DNA from: Methylobacterium sp. NMS14P
GTDB lineage: Bacteria > Pseudomonadota > Alphaproteobacteria > Rhizobiales > Beijerinckiaceae
NCBI RefSeq assembly: GCF_028583545.1
Contig: NZ_CP087106.1
Location: 5,625,001 to 5,689,000, forward strand
DNA length: 64,000 bases
Direction of reading: 5' to 3'
The notes under the pieces were generated by a model. It saw only the letters and a program-made list of their open reading frames with translations, ran no database searches and was not told the DNA's origin. Of the stretch, positions 43,958-53,561 are shown piece by piece; the first letter of the stretch is position 1; each line of letters starts with the position of its first letter. A program made the position numbers and the translations under genes.

Positions 43958-44806
43958 CTACCGGTGGCGCTCGCCTGTGGACAGGCGCGCCAGGAAGTTG
44001 CCGATCTCCCGGCGGCGGAGACCGGCCTCCAGCACCTCGGGCCCGATGCCGTGACGCCAGGCGAGGCGGCGCCCGGCCTCCGGGTCGCTGCCCTGGAGCG
44101 CCGCGATCTCGTCGGCGTAGGCTGCCACGGCCCGCGGACTCTCGGCGAGGCCCGCCGCGACGATCGCGGTGTCGCAGAGGCGCAGCATCGCGGCCAGTTC
44201 GTCGAGGTCGAGCTCGGGATGATACTGCGTTCCCCAGAACCAGCCGCGCTCCTGGCGGATCTCGATGGCCTGAATGCCGAGCAGGCGGTTGCCGGCGAGA
44301 ACGCGGGCGCCCGGAGGCGGCTCCAGGACGGCGTCGGAGTGGATCGCCGGGGCATCCCAGGTTCCCGGGCGGCCGGCCAGCAGAGGATGGGTCCGGCCCT
44401 CCTCGGTCGGGGTGATCGCCCGCGCGAAACCGTATTCCGGCCCGCGCGGGTTGGCGGCGGCGTGGCCGCCCGCCACCGTGGCGGCGACCTGCACACCCCA
44501 GCACGAGCCGAAGACCGCGCGCCCGGCCTCGAAGGCCACGCGCATCAGGTCGAGCTGCCGGATCACGGCCGGCGTACCCTCCGAGACCTTGAGGGTCGAA
44601 CCGGTGAAGATCAGCCCGTCGAACTCCGTGAGGTCTGCCGGCAGCGCCGCGTCGGCGTCGGCGGCGTTGACGTGCTGGCAGACGGAACCCGGCGCGAGGT
44701 CCCGCACCACCGCCGCGTAGGATTCGGCCGAGGTTCGTCCGGTGGCCGCGACGTGGCGGTCGCGGGCGGCGCGATCGTTGCCGTCGGCGATGAGCAGGCG
44801 GAGCAT
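43958..44806 (-). CDS. Type 1 glutamine amidotransferase-like protein
   Basis: A 282-residue protein: class I GATase core with FDGLIFTGSTLKVSEGTP, nucleophile Cys in FGSCWGVQVAATVAGG, and catalytic His/Glu in GTQYHPELDLDEL. The C-terminal ~70 residues (IAALQGSDPEAGRRLAWRHGIGPEVLEAGLRRREIGNFLARL) form an extra helical extension. It may be a GMP synthase-like or glutamine-hydrolysing enzyme with an unknown acceptor. Its 3' end contains one copy of the 16-base palindrome. Confidence 0.83.
   Translation of the reverse strand: MLRLLIADGNDRAARDRHVAATGRTSAESYAAVVRDLAPGSVCQHVNAADADAALPADLTEFDGLIFTGSTLKVSEGTPAVIRQLDLMRVAFEAGRAVFGSCWGVQVAATVAGGHAAANPRGPEYGFARAITPTEEGRTHPLLAGRPGTWDAPAIHSDAVLEPPPGARVLAGNRLLGIQAIEIRQERGWFWGTQYHPELDLDELAAMLRLCDTAIVAAGLAESPRAVAAYADEIAALQGSDPEAGRRLAWRHGIGPEVLEAGLRRREIGNFLARLSTGERHR
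43972..43987. repeat. 16-base palindrome CGCCTGTGGACAGGCG, copy 2 (inside a gene)
   Basis: Identical to 33400-33415. It encodes the RLSTG segment near the C-terminus of the amidotransferase-like protein, so it is inside coding DNA. This weakens a purely intergenic regulatory explanation. Confidence 0.45.
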
Positions 44807-45003
44807 GCGGGATTCCGGGGAGCGCGGCCGTAGCGGAAGCGCCTCTATGTCGGTGCGCACCGCGTCGCAGGAACGGCGCGGATCGTCGCGGGAGGCAGGC
44901 TCCGCGAGCGGAGGCGGCTCCTCCAAACGGGTGATGCGCGCCGCCGTGCCGGGTTTATCCCTGCCGTGTCGGACTCCGAGGAGCGATCATCGCGGAGGAC
45001 AAG

Positions 45004-45318
45004 ATGCCAGATCTCGCAGAGGTGGAGCTCTACTGCGCGGAAGCCCGGGACATCCTCGCTCACGCGGAGGACATCGTTCACGACCTGGGCCAGAGAGGTG
45101 CCTGCGAGGGGCACCGCATGATGGCGAACCAGGGCCTCGCGGCGCTGCGGAACCTCGACCGCATCATCGAGCGCCACCGCAGGCGCCTGACGTTCCAGGC
45201 CCTGCCCAACGCGGTCGGCCCGCCCGCGACTCCACCCCCGCCGCAGAAGCGGAACTGGCTGGTCTTCCTCCGGCAGCGCGGTGGGCACGCGGGCCATGGC
45301 ATCGAGGCGCACTCCTAG
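45004..45318 (+). CDS. Small hypothetical helical protein
   Basis: A 104-residue protein: DLAEVELYCAEARDILAHAEDIVHDLGQRGACEGHRMMANQGLAALRNLDRIIERHRRRL, then a Pro-rich tail. It looks like an all-helical, soluble protein with no family recognised. GCGGAGGA at 44992-44999 is a clear ribosome site and supports the ATG at 45004. Its end overlaps the start assigned to the next gene. Confidence 0.65.
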   Translation: MPDLAEVELYCAEARDILAHAEDIVHDLGQRGACEGHRMMANQGLAALRNLDRIIERHRRRLTFQALPNAVGPPATPPPPQKRNWLVFLRQRGGHAGHGIEAHS

Positions 45319-45946
45319 GGCCATCTCGCCTAGGCGCATCTTGGTTGGGCGTCCGATCCTGCGCGCTCCGGCCGTCGCGCTCGCGATCGGACGGGTCTCG
45401 CGCGGCGGGCCCTGTCGCGCGAGGCAGGGAGATCCTCGGGTTCCGGCGGCGCAGTGGTGCGCCGGCCTGTCGAGAGCCCTGCTGATCTGGGTCGTGCTGA
45501 TCGTGCTGGAGGCGGCCATTCCGGCCACCGCCCGGCGAGCACCCCCGCCGCTGCACCAAGCGGCCGAGATCGAAGCCCTCGTCAACAGGGCAGCCGACAT
45601 GCTGGAAACCGAGGGCGTGCGGGCGTTCGAGGCGTTCCGGCGCAGGGGAAGCGCCTGGCGATACGGGGACGTCTACCTGTTCGTCGTCGATCTGCGGGGG
45701 ATCGTCCTCTTCAACGCCGCCCACCCGAACCGCGAGGGGCACGACCTGCTCCGCGAGCGCGACGCCGACGGGAAGCAGTTCCATCAGGACTTCATCGACG
45801 CCGTCACGCGGTTCGGGTCCGGCTGGGTCGACTACATGTTCCCGAAACCCGGCCAGTCGGCGCCGAGCGTGAAATGGAGCTACGTCTGCGCGACGCGCGT
45901 GGCGGGCGCGGAGGCGCTCGTCGGTGCCGGCGTCTACGTGGAGTAG
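45281..45946 (+). CDS. Stand-alone Cache-domain sensor-like protein
   Basis: A protein of up to 221 residues. A hydrophobic segment (about residues 66-83, ALLIWVVLIVLEAAIPA) precedes a single Cache-type fold: EIEALVNRAADMLETEGVRAFEAFRRRGSAWRYGDVYLFVVDLRGIVLFNAAHPNREGHDLLRERDADGKQFHQDFIDAVTRFGSGWVDYMFPKPGQ. Cache domains bind small ligands outside the cell and are usually part of chemoreceptors or kinases; here no signalling output follows. The start is uncertain: GTG 45281 overlaps the previous gene, and a later start just before the hydrophobic segment is likely. Confidence 0.7.
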   Translation: MGTRAMASRRTPRAISPRRILVGRPILRAPAVALAIGRVSRGGPCRARQGDPRVPAAQWCAGLSRALLIWVVLIVLEAAIPATARRAPPPLHQAAEIEALVNRAADMLETEGVRAFEAFRRRGSAWRYGDVYLFVVDLRGIVLFNAAHPNREGHDLLRERDADGKQFHQDFIDAVTRFGSGWVDYMFPKPGQSAPSVKWSYVCATRVAGAEALVGAGVYVE

Positions 45947-45975
45947 CGCTGTCCGGATCGGGACGGCGCCGCACC

Positions 45976-47184
45976 CTAGGCCGTCCGCCGCGCCGCCAGC
46001 GCGAGGGCGAAGGCGAGACCGGCCAGGGTCAGCGCCGCCAGGACCCCCAGGGCCGGGGCGGCGGCGGAGAACCCCTCGCCGAGCGCGCTCTGGTACGCCT
46101 CGATCGCCCAGGCATTGGGGGTGAGCCATCCGGCCTGTTGCAGCCAGGGCGGCATCAGGAACCGCGGGACCATGGAGCCTCCGACGGCCGAGAGCAGCAG
46201 CACACCGAAAGTCGAGGCGAGATGCGCCTGCTGACGGGAGGCCGCGAGCGCGCAGGCCGCGAGCGCCAGACCGGCCGCCATCGCGGAGACCAGCAGGCAG
46301 GCGGCCAGGAAGGCCGGCCAGTGCGGCCCGATCTCGACGCCGTAGAGGAGGGCGGCGGCCAGGAAGATCAGACCGGCCTGAACGAGCCCCTGCAGCGTCA
46401 GGAAGGCGAACTTTCCGAGCACCACGACGGGCAATCCGCCCGGCCCGGCCATCAGCCGCTCGGTGAGGCCCGTCTCGCGCTCCTCGACCAGCGACATCGC
46501 GCCCTGCATGGCGGCGAAGAGGAGGAAAACGGCGGTGATCGCGCCGGCGTAGTAGCTCACCCGGGCATTGGCGGTCCCGGACGCGGTGCTGCGGCGTTCC
46601 ACCAGGGAGGCGAAGCTGAACGGCTCTTTCTTGGCGCGCTGCTCCGCAAAGGCCTCGTCCAGGAAGCGGCGCTCGTCGGGCCCGATCTTGCCCGTGCGCT
46701 CGACGTCGGCGACGACCCGCGACAGGACCACGTCGGGCAACGCCTCGTTCAGGACCCGCTGCAGCTGGCCGAGGGCGATCGGCGTCGCCAGCGCCTTGGC
46801 GGGGTTCTCGACCAGCACCACCGGCTGATCCGCTGGGCCGGGCACCGCCTCCGCAGGCGCGGCGATCAGGTCCCCGCGCAGGACCAGCGCCACGTCGACC
46901 TCGCCGGCCCGCACCGCCTGCGCCACGGCGTCGATGTCGGTCGCGGGCAGCCGCGTCACGCGGAGCGAGGGATCGGCCGCGAGCGCGTCAGCGAGGCGCC
47001 CTGTCGCCGCAGTGTGGGCCAAGTCGGCCAGGCCGAGATGGATGCGGATTCGGTCGCCGATCGCTCCCGAGAAGATCGCCGCGAAGATCGAGAAGATCAC
47101 GGTCGGCAGCACGAAGGCCATCACCAGCGCGGCCCGGTCGCGCAGGAGGGTCAGGAGCATCACGCGGAAGGCGGCGGCGATCAT
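45976..47184 (-). CDS. ABC-2 type exporter permease
   Basis: A 402-residue protein with one N-terminal membrane helix ([21 protein letters not shown]), a large extracytoplasmic region (about 50-190), then five helices from about residue 197 to the end. Signatures are [40 protein letters not shown] and [38 protein letters not shown], typical of ABC2_membrane_3 exporters. It overlaps the ATPase gene by 4 bases. Position in the crtN operon suggests export of a lipid-like or carotenoid product. Confidence 0.85.
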   Translation of the reverse strand: MIAAAFRVMLLTLLRDRAALVMAFVLPTVIFSIFAAIFSGAIGDRIRIHLGLADLAHTAATGRLADALAADPSLRVTRLPATDIDAVAQAVRAGEVDVALVLRGDLIAAPAEAVPGPADQPVVLVENPAKALATPIALGQLQRVLNEALPDVVLSRVVADVERTGKIGPDERRFLDEAFAEQRAKKEPFSFASLVERRSTASGTANARVSYYAGAITAVFLLFAAMQGAMSLVEERETGLTERLMAGPGGLPVVVLGKFAFLTLQGLVQAGLIFLAAALLYGVEIGPHWPAFLAACLLVSAMAAGLALAACALAASRQQAHLASTFGVLLLSAVGGSMVPRFLMPPWLQQAGWLTPNAWAIEAYQSALGEGFSAAAPALGVLAALTLAGLAFALALAARRTA

Positions 47185-48158
47185 CCGGCGGCTCCGGCCC
47201 GGAGCGGGGTGGCCGCGGGATCCGTCAGCTCCCGCGGACGGAGGGCGTCGAGATAGAGCGTCTCCAGCCGCGGCGCCCGCACTCGGATCTCGGCTACCGG
47301 AACGTTCTGGGCGCGCAGGGCGCCCAGCAGGGCCGCGCCGTCGAGGCCGGACCGTTCGACCGACCGCCAGACGAGGCCCCCCGCCTCGGCGGGCACGAAG
47401 CCGGCGCGGCGCAGCACACCCTCGGCCGGCCCCGTCGCCGGACCGGCGAGACTCAGCTCGCGCTCGGGCGCGCCGGTGCGCAGCTGCGCGAGCAGGTCGG
47501 CGAGACGGCCGGCGCGCACGACGCGGCCCTGGGTCAGGAACGCCACCCGGGAGGCGAGGCGCTCCGCCTCGGCGAAATCGTGGGTGGCAATCAGGATCGC
47601 GGTGCCGGCGGCCTTCAGGCGGTCGAGCACCGCGTGGATCGCGGCCCGCGCAGCGAGGTCGACGCCGCTGGTCGGCTCGTCGAGCAGGACCAGTCGGGGT
47701 CGGTTCATCAGGCTCGCGGCGATGTTCACCCGGCGCCGGTACCCGCCCGACAGGACGCCGACCGGGCGTCCGGCCACGTCGCCGATGTCGGCCATGGTCA
47801 GGGCGGCCTCCACGGCCGCCCTCCGGTCGCGCCGGGAAACCCCCGCCAGCTGCCCGAACACGCCGAGATTCTCCGAGACGGTCAGCCGCGGGTAGAGGGC
47901 GATCTCTTGCGGCACCCATCCGATGGCGCGGCGGGCCTGTCCCGCGCGGTACGGGTCCGACCCGGCCACGCGCACCGATCCCGCACTCGGAGCGAGACGC
48001 CCCGCCACGAGGCGCATCAGCGAGGACTTGCCGGCTCCGTTCGGTCCGAGCAGCGCCAGAGTCTCGCCGGCTCCGAGGTCGAGATCGACCTGGTCCAGCA
48101 CCCGTCGGCCGCGGAGGTCGAGGCCGACGCCCGCGATCCGGACGAGGGGATCGTCCAT
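47181..48158 (-). CDS. ABC exporter ATP-binding protein
   Basis: The 325-residue protein has all ABC motifs: Walker [11 protein letters not shown]-loop [18 protein letters not shown], signature LSGGYRRRV, Walker [14 protein letters not shown] and H-loop ATHDF. The C-terminal ~90 residues form the extra domain of drug/lipid-type ABC-2 exporters (NodI/CcmA group). It starts 4 bases after the DUF2141 stop and overlaps the permease gene. Confidence 0.93.
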   Translation of the reverse strand: MDDPLVRIAGVGLDLRGRRVLDQVDLDLGAGETLALLGPNGAGKSSLMRLVAGRLAPSAGSVRVAGSDPYRAGQARRAIGWVPQEIALYPRLTVSENLGVFGQLAGVSRRDRRAAVEAALTMADIGDVAGRPVGVLSGGYRRRVNIAASLMNRPRLVLLDEPTSGVDLAARAAIHAVLDRLKAAGTAILIATHDFAEAERLASRVAFLTQGRVVRAGRLADLLAQLRTGAPERELSLAGPATGPAEGVLRRAGFVPAEAGGLVWRSVERSGLDGAALLGALRAQNVPVAEIRVRAPRLETLYLDALRPRELTDPAATPLRAGAAG

Positions 48159-48162
48159 CGGG

Positions 48163-48630
48163 TCACCGGCTCGGCAGGGCACGGCCGAGGCGCACCCGCA
48201 CGGCGGCGCCGGGCTCCCGGAGGGCGAAGGCCGCCTCGGCGAAATCGGGCCTCGCGCGCCGCCCGACAGCCCCCGAGAAGCCGTAGGGCTCCAGCGGCAG
48301 GCCGAGGCCGGTGCGGTCGAGGCGCCCGTTGCCGTTGGCATCCTGGTAGGCCGCCACCGCGTAGGTGCCCGGCGGGACATCCCGGAAGGTGAACCGGGCC
48401 CTGTCGGCGGTGGCCGGCGCGTCGTCGCCGCGCAGGCACGACGTCTCCGAGAGACCGCCCTGGCAGAGGGCGACGCGCACCCGGCCGCCGCCGGGCTCGA
48501 TCCCGTCGACCTCGACCTGCACGGCGGCGGCCCAGGCCGGCACGGTCGCGGCGCAGAGCCAAGCGGTCAGGGCAACCGTCGCGCGGCCCGTCGGCCTCCG
48601 GAGCTGCCTCCGGTCGGTGGCCGCGCTCAC
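48163..48630 (-). CDS. Exported DUF2141 protein
   Basis: A 155-residue protein. The start at GTG 48630 overlaps the crtN stop (GTGA). The signal peptide is [22 protein letters not shown]. The DUF2141 beta-sandwich follows: [23 protein letters not shown]...[41 protein letters not shown]. The family is periplasmic or outer-membrane-linked and often sits beside carotenoid genes; its biochemical role is not established. Confidence 0.85.
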   Translation of the reverse strand: MSAATDRRQLRRPTGRATVALTAWLCAATVPAWAAAVQVEVDGIEPGGGRVRVALCQGGLSETSCLRGDDAPATADRARFTFRDVPPGTYAVAAYQDANGNGRLDRTGLGLPLEPYGFSGAVGRRARPDFAEAAFALREPGAAVRVRLGRALPSR

Positions 48631-50216
48631 GAGGCTTCGCCGGAGGTCGCCAGCGGGGCGGTGTCGGGGATGCCGGCCGAGGCGGCGGCGCGAGCGCCGG
48701 CGAGCTCCTCGATCAGCAGCCGGGCCGAGATGCGGGCGCCCTCGTAGATCACCGGCAAGCCGGAGCCCGGATGGGTGCCGCCGCCGACGATGTAGAGACC
48801 CGGTCCGAAGCGGTTGTGCGGCCGGAAATACAGCATCTGCATCAGGTCGTGGGCGAGGTTGAAGGTGGCGCCCTCGTGGACGGCGAAATCCTCCTCCCAC
48901 TGGGTCGGATCGATGATCCGCTCGTACCGGATCCGGGACTCGAGATCGTCGATCCCGAGGAGCTTCAGACGCTCCAGGATCAGGGCCCGGTAGGTCTCCC
49001 GCATCGACGCCCAGTCGATCCCCGCCTTCAGGTTAGGCACCGGTACCAGTACGTAGAGGGCCGTGTGACCGGGCGGCGCCATGCCGCCATCCGTGTAGCC
49101 CGCGTGCTGCACGTACAGGGACGGCTGCATCGGCAGCGTGCCCTCGGTGATCTCGCGGATGTTCTTCTCGTAGCCGTCCGCCAGGAGGATCGTGTGGTGC
49201 CCGAGACTGTCGGGCATTTTCCCCTCGAGGCCGAGATACAGCATGAAGGTCGAGCAGGAGAGCCGGGCCTTCTGGATCTTGGCATCGCGCCAGCGCGGCC
49301 GGTGCCGCTCCGGAACGAGGGCGCGGACAACCTTCGCGAAATCGCCGTTGATCAGCACCGCGTCGGCGTTGAACGTCTCGCCGTCCGCCACCAGACCGCT
49401 GGCGCGCTTGCCGTCGAACAGCACACGCTCGACGGTGCTGTTGAGCCGGAGGTCGACGCCCATCCGGCCGGCCAGACCCGCCATCGCGTCGGAGACGGCG
49501 CCGCAGCCGCCCACCGGGTGATAGACCCCGTGCTCGTATTCGAGAAACGAAAGGATCGTGAACAGGCTCGGGCACCGGAACGGCGACATGCCGAGGTATT
49601 TGGTCTGGAACGAGAAGGCGAGGCGCACCCGCGGGTCGGCGAAGTGGCGCTTGAGGTCGCGGTCGACGCTCCGGCCCGGATGCAGGTAGGGCAGGGCGGC
49701 CAGCATCGCCGGGCTCGCCATGCTGCGCAGGGTGTGGAAGGCCTGCTCCAGGACCGGCTTGAAGTGGTTCAGCTTGGTCCGGTTCTCGGCGAAGAAGGCT
49801 TTGACGTTCTTGGCGTCGTCCGGCGCGAGGCGGGCGATCTCGCGCTCCAGGCGCTCCACGTCACCGGTGGCGCGGATCGTCCCCGAGATACCCTCCGCGC
49901 CCTCGAACACGAGGTGATACTGCGGGTCGAGCCGCTCGAGCTTGACGTGGTCCTCCAGCCGCTCCCCGCAGCTCGCGAAGATGTCGGCGAGAATCTGTGG
50001 ATAGAGGAAGAAGGTCGGGCCGATATCGAACCGGTACCCGCCGGGCGCCTCGACCGTCTTCGTCCGACCCCCGACCTGCGCGTCCTTCTCGAAGAGGGTG
50101 ACGTGAATCCCGGCGCGCGCGAGCAGCAGGGCGGCGGCCAGTCCGCCCGGCCCGGCCCCGACCACGGCCACCCGGCGTCCGGTCAGCGCCCGCAACCCAT
50201 CCCCAGACTGAAGCAA
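48627..50216 (-). CDS. crtN: CrtN/CrtI-type carotenoid (probably dehydrosqualene/phytoene) desaturase
   Basis: The 529-residue protein starts best at TTG 50216, which has GAGG 7-10 bases upstream; an extension to TTG 50285 is possible. Features: [60 protein letters not shown] (FAD), [35 protein letters not shown], and [29 protein letters not shown]. It introduces conjugated double bases in a C30 or C40 carotenoid backbone. It heads an operon with DUF2141 and ABC exporter genes. Confidence 0.82.
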   Translation of the reverse strand: MLQSGDGLRALTGRRVAVVGAGPGGLAAALLLARAGIHVTLFEKDAQVGGRTKTVEAPGGYRFDIGPTFFLYPQILADIFASCGERLEDHVKLERLDPQYHLVFEGAEGISGTIRATGDVERLEREIARLAPDDAKNVKAFFAENRTKLNHFKPVLEQAFHTLRSMASPAMLAALPYLHPGRSVDRDLKRHFADPRVRLAFSFQTKYLGMSPFRCPSLFTILSFLEYEHGVYHPVGGCGAVSDAMAGLAGRMGVDLRLNSTVERVLFDGKRASGLVADGETFNADAVLINGDFAKVVRALVPERHRPRWRDAKIQKARLSCSTFMLYLGLEGKMPDSLGHHTILLADGYEKNIREITEGTLPMQPSLYVQHAGYTDGGMAPPGHTALYVLVPVPNLKAGIDWASMRETYRALILERLKLLGIDDLESRIRYERIIDPTQWEEDFAVHEGATFNLAHDLMQMLYFRPHNRFGPGLYIVGGGTHPGSGLPVIYEGARISARLLIEELAGARAAASAGIPDTAPLATSGEAS

Positions 50217-50439
50217 CGTCCTCGACTCCTCACAGAATCCCGACACCCCATGCGGCCAAGCTAGCTTCGCATCATCGCGCGGCAATTGCAGCCGTTTGTC
50301 GCGCGCAGAACGCTGTATACGATCATACCGTGGACACGCATCCGCAAGGTTTCCGAAGGCGGGACGCGCCGGCGAGGGAGCAACGGGGTGCGGGCCCCGC
50401 TGAACGGTGGATCGCGCAACCGAACCGCTCGGTGCGGCC
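50217..50439. other. Promoter region of the crtN operon
   Basis: A 223-base gap between convergent/divergent units. It has a spaced palindrome GTAT-ACGATC-ATAC at about 50316-50329, in an AT-richer patch, which could be part of a promoter or an operator. No stress-type promoter match was found. Confidence 0.4.
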
Positions 50440-51267
50440 TCACGCGTCGCCGAGGCGACCCTGTCCGCGGGCGATGGTGTAGAGGGCGATGCCCGCCGCG
50501 GTGGCGACGTTGAGCGAGTCGAAACCGGCGGCCATGGGGATCCGGATCGGCCGCGCCCTGGACAGCGTCGCCGCGTCGAGGCCGGGCCCCTCGGTGCCGA
50601 GGATCAGGAGCGCCCTCGGCGGGACGGCACGGGCGTCCAGGGTCTCGGACGCCCCCGGGCTGAAGGCCAGGGGCCGAAGGTCGAGGGTTTCGGCGAGCCG
50701 CAGCCAGTCCTGCCCGCCCGGGATCCGCGCGAAGGGCTGGATCATGGCGGCTCCGGCCGAGACGCGGATGCTCTTGCGGTACAGCGGGTCGCAGCTCGCC
50801 CCGTCGAGAAGCACGGCGTCGGCCCCGAAGGCCGCCGCGTTGCGGAAGGCGGCGCCGACATTGTCGTGATTGGTCAGGCCGGCCAAGCCGACCACCAGGG
50901 CGGGAGCGGGCGGTGGCGGCACGAGGGCGGCCGCGTCGGGCTCCGGCCCGCGCAGGCCGATCGCGAGGACGCCGCGGTGGATCGGGAAGCCCGTCACGGC
51001 ACTCATCACCGCCTTCGAGGCGCTGTAGACCGGCGGCGGCTCCGGGCAGGCGGCCACGTCGGCGGCCAGGCCCGGCCAGCGCTCGGGCGCGACCAGGATC
51101 GATTCGGCGCGGAACCGGCTGCGGCGGCCGAGGAGCAGCCGCAGGGTCACCTCACCCTCGACGATGAAGCGCCCGGCGCGGCCCACGAGATCGCGCTCGC
51201 GCATCCGGGTGTAGGGCTCGAGGCGCGGGTCGTCCGGATCGGTGAGGGGCTCCGGGGCCGGGTTCAC
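50440..51267 (-). CDS. SpoU/TrmH-family RNA 2'-O-methyltransferase
   Basis: A 275-residue protein from GTG 51267, one base after the MaoC stop. SPOUT motifs are [55 protein letters not shown] (motif 1 N..R), [12 protein letters not shown] (motif 2) and [23 protein letters not shown] (motif 3). It methylates ribose in rRNA or tRNA; the N-terminal ~100 residues are the substrate-binding domain. Confidence 0.92.
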   Translation of the reverse strand: MNPAPEPLTDPDDPRLEPYTRMRERDLVGRAGRFIVEGEVTLRLLLGRRSRFRAESILVAPERWPGLAADVAACPEPPPVYSASKAVMSAVTGFPIHRGVLAIGLRGPEPDAAALVPPPPAPALVVGLAGLTNHDNVGAAFRNAAAFGADAVLLDGASCDPLYRKSIRVSAGAAMIQPFARIPGGQDWLRLAETLDLRPLAFSPGASETLDARAVPPRALLILGTEGPGLDAATLSRARPIRIPMAAGFDSLNVATAAGIALYTIARGQGRLGDA

Positions 51268-51268
51268 C

Positions 51269-51742
51269 TCAGCCCTGGGGCCGATCGGAGCGGCTCGCGA
51301 GCGGGTCGGCCTCGGCCTTGGTCGGCACCTTCACCAGTGCCTCGCCGTCGAGGACCGTCTCACCGCCCACCGAGCACCGGCAGGCCAGGCGCGCGCGCCG
51401 TCGCTCGGGCATGAGTTCGGCCACCGTCACGGTCACGTCGACGACGTCCCCGATCCGCACCGGGGCCCGGAAGTTCAGGGTCTGCGAGATGTAGACGGCG
51501 CCGGGGCCCGGCAGGCGCGTGCCGAGCACCGCCGAGATCAGCCCGGCCGTGTAGAGGCCGTGGGCGATGCGGGTGCCGAACGGCGTGCGCGCGGCGAAGT
51601 GCTCGGACAGGTGGATCGGGTTGCGGTCGCCGGTGATCTCGGCGAAGCCCACCACGTCCGACGAGGCGATGGTCTTCGACAGGGTCTCCGACAGGCCGAC
51701 CTCGAGATCCTCGAAATAGAGCACGCGCAGTTCGGGCAGCAT
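51269..51742 (-). CDS. MaoC-like (R)-specific enoyl-CoA hydratase
   Basis: A 157-residue hotdog protein. The hydratase 2 motif ITGDRNPIHLSEHFAARTPFGTRIAHGLYTAGL supplies the Asp-His pair and NP-x-H; later YISQTLNFRAPVRIGDVVDVTVTV is typical. It makes (R)-3-hydroxyacyl-CoA, a precursor for polyhydroxyalkanoate in Methylobacterium. ATG 51742 is chosen over an Arg-rich upstream extension. Confidence 0.88.
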   Translation of the reverse strand: MLPELRVLYFEDLEVGLSETLSKTIASSDVVGFAEITGDRNPIHLSEHFAARTPFGTRIAHGLYTAGLISAVLGTRLPGPGAVYISQTLNFRAPVRIGDVVDVTVTVAELMPERRRARLACRCSVGGETVLDGEALVKVPTKAEADPLASRSDRPQG

Positions 51743-51930
51743 GACGCGGCAGACCTCCGGTTCCGGCCGGTCATTCGTCTCGTGTTGCCGGCTCCGGCAA
51801 CGGCGTCGCACGATCGCGGCGCCGAATCCACCCGGACAAAGGCGTAACGGTCTCGAACTTTCTTGAGCCGCGGACAGGCTTTTCTCAACGGCCGCTCGAC
51901 AGGGCCGCGCGCGTCGGCGAAGAGGCTCCC

Positions 51931-52536
51931 GTGATCGCCGATGATGCGCCCCGGCCCGCGCCGCCCGCCCTCCGCCCGGTCGTCGTCCGCGTGGCGGCGC
52001 TCAACCTCGGCTATTTCGGCATCGAGATCGCGGTGGCGCTCGCCATCGGCTCGGTGGCGCTGATCGCCGACAGCCTCGATTTCCTCGAGGACGCGGCGAT
52101 CAACCTGCTGATCTTCGCGGGCCTCGGCTGGAGCGCGCGCAACCGCGCCCGACTCGGGACCGCCATGGCGGGGATCCTGCTCCTGCCGGCGCTGGCGGGG
52201 GCCTGGGCGGCCTACGGCAAGATCGCCGATTTCACCGCCCCCGCGGCACTGCCCCTGACCCTCGCGGGGCTCGGTGCGCTCGCCGTCAACCTCACCTGCG
52301 CGCTCATGCTCGCCCGGCACCGCTCCGGCTCGGGTAGCCTGACGCGGGCGGCCTACCTCTCGGCGCGCAACGACGCCGTCGCCAACCTGGCGATCATCGC
52401 CGCCGGTCTGGTGACGGCCCTCCACCCGTCCCCCTGGCCCGACCTCGTCGTGGCGGCCGGGATCGCGATCCTCAACGCCGACTCGGCCGCCGACATCCTC
52501 AAGGCAGCCGCGGCCGAGCGCAGAGCCGCGCGGTAG
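51931..52536 (+). CDS. Short CDF-type cation transporter-like membrane protein
   Basis: A 201-residue protein starting at GTG 51931 with about six hydrophobic segments. CDF metal-site residues are seen as IADSLDFLEDAAIN (D...D) and SARNDAVAN (N-D). It lacks the soluble C-terminal domain that normally mediates dimerisation, and no His-rich loop is present. It resembles the short CDF-like 'cation transporter' family common in Rhizobiales. The cargo is not defined. Confidence 0.75.
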   Translation: MIADDAPRPAPPALRPVVVRVAALNLGYFGIEIAVALAIGSVALIADSLDFLEDAAINLLIFAGLGWSARNRARLGTAMAGILLLPALAGAWAAYGKIADFTAPAALPLTLAGLGALAVNLTCALMLARHRSGSGSLTRAAYLSARNDAVANLAIIAAGLVTALHPSPWPDLVVAAGIAILNADSAADILKAAAAERRAAR

Positions 52537-52568
52537 CGGTCCCGAGCGGCGACACGGCAGCGACCATC

Positions 52569-53420
52569 ATGCGCATATTTCCCATCTCGGACCTGCACCT
52601 GGAGCGGCGCCGCCTCGACCTGATCGCGCCGCCCGCGGAACCGTTCGACCTGCTCGCCTGCCCGGGCGACCTTCACGAGGGGCATCCCGAGCGGGGGCTC
52701 GCGGCGCTGCTGCACCTCGCCCAGGGGCGGCCAGTCGTGCTGGTGCCGGGCAACCACGAGCGCTACGCGCCGACCGGGGACCGGCGGACCGCGCCGCAGC
52801 TTCTCGCCGCCCTCGAGGCCGAGGTCGGCCGACTCAACGGCCTCGGCGCGCGGATCCACCTGCTTCAGCACGCGCGGAGCTGCGTCATCCACGGCGTCCG
52901 CTTCGTCGGCACCACCCTGTGGAGCGACTGGGCCCTCGCCGGGCGCTGGCTCGCACCGGACGCGCCGAACCGGCCCGACGATCCGGTGGCCTACGCGGCG
53001 TCCCGCATGACCGACCCCGTGACGGGCTCGCGGGAATATCTCGGCTCGATCCGCAAGGCCGACGGCAGCCCCTGGCAGCCGGCGGACGCGATGGTGGAGC
53101 ACCGGATCGAGCGGGCGGCCCTGCACGCGGCGCTCCGGACCCCGCACGACGGACCGACCGTGGTGGTGACCCATCACCCGGCGAGCCCGCTCGCGGCCGA
53201 CCGCTTCCGGGACGCGGCCGGCGTCCCCTGGTGGGTGCCGGCCTTCTACGCCAGCACGGCCCTCGACGACCTCGCGGAGGCCGAGCGACCGGAGCTTTGG
53301 ATCTCCGGGCATTTCCACGCCGGCCACGACTTGCGGATCGGCCGTTGCCGCTGGATCTCGAACCCGGTGGAGGGCACGACCTACCGCGGCGACTTCGTCG
53401 TCGAAGTCGAGGGCCAGTGA
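52569..53420 (+). CDS. Calcineurin-like metallophosphoesterase
   Basis: The 283-residue protein carries all metal motifs: ISDLHLERRRLD, CPGDLHEG, VPGNHERYAP, VTHHPASP and ISGHFHAGHD. It is a cytoplasmic binuclear metalloenzyme. The target phosphodiester or phosphomonoester is unknown. It follows the CDF-like gene by 32 bases. Confidence 0.9.
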   Translation: MRIFPISDLHLERRRLDLIAPPAEPFDLLACPGDLHEGHPERGLAALLHLAQGRPVVLVPGNHERYAPTGDRRTAPQLLAALEAEVGRLNGLGARIHLLQHARSCVIHGVRFVGTTLWSDWALAGRWLAPDAPNRPDDPVAYAASRMTDPVTGSREYLGSIRKADGSPWQPADAMVEHRIERAALHAALRTPHDGPTVVVTHHPASPLAADRFRDAAGVPWWVPAFYASTALDDLAEAERPELWISGHFHAGHDLRIGRCRWISNPVEGTTYRGDFVVEVEGQ

Positions 53421-53454
53421 TCTAGTCCGGCCGCAAAGAGGTCGATCTGTCGAC

Positions 53455-53474
53455 GCTGTGCGATCGCGCACAGC
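53455..53474. repeat. Inverted repeat GCTGTGCG-ATCG-CGCACAGC
   Basis: Eight-base perfect arms with a four-base loop, 35 bases after the phosphoesterase stop and about 88 bases before the porin-like ATG. It could be a 3'-end hairpin or an operator; no T-run follows. Confidence 0.45.
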
Positions 53475-53561
53475 TTGGCCGTAACGGCGGGATGCCGTCG
53501 GAGTGAACGCTCGTCAAACCCTGATCGGCCCCGAATGACGGGGCCCAGGTTCGGGGTTCTC

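Noticed and set aside
50217..50285. Extension of crtN to TTG 50285
   Set aside because: The extra 23 residues are not typical of the family, and TTG 50216 has a better Shine-Dalgarno sequence.
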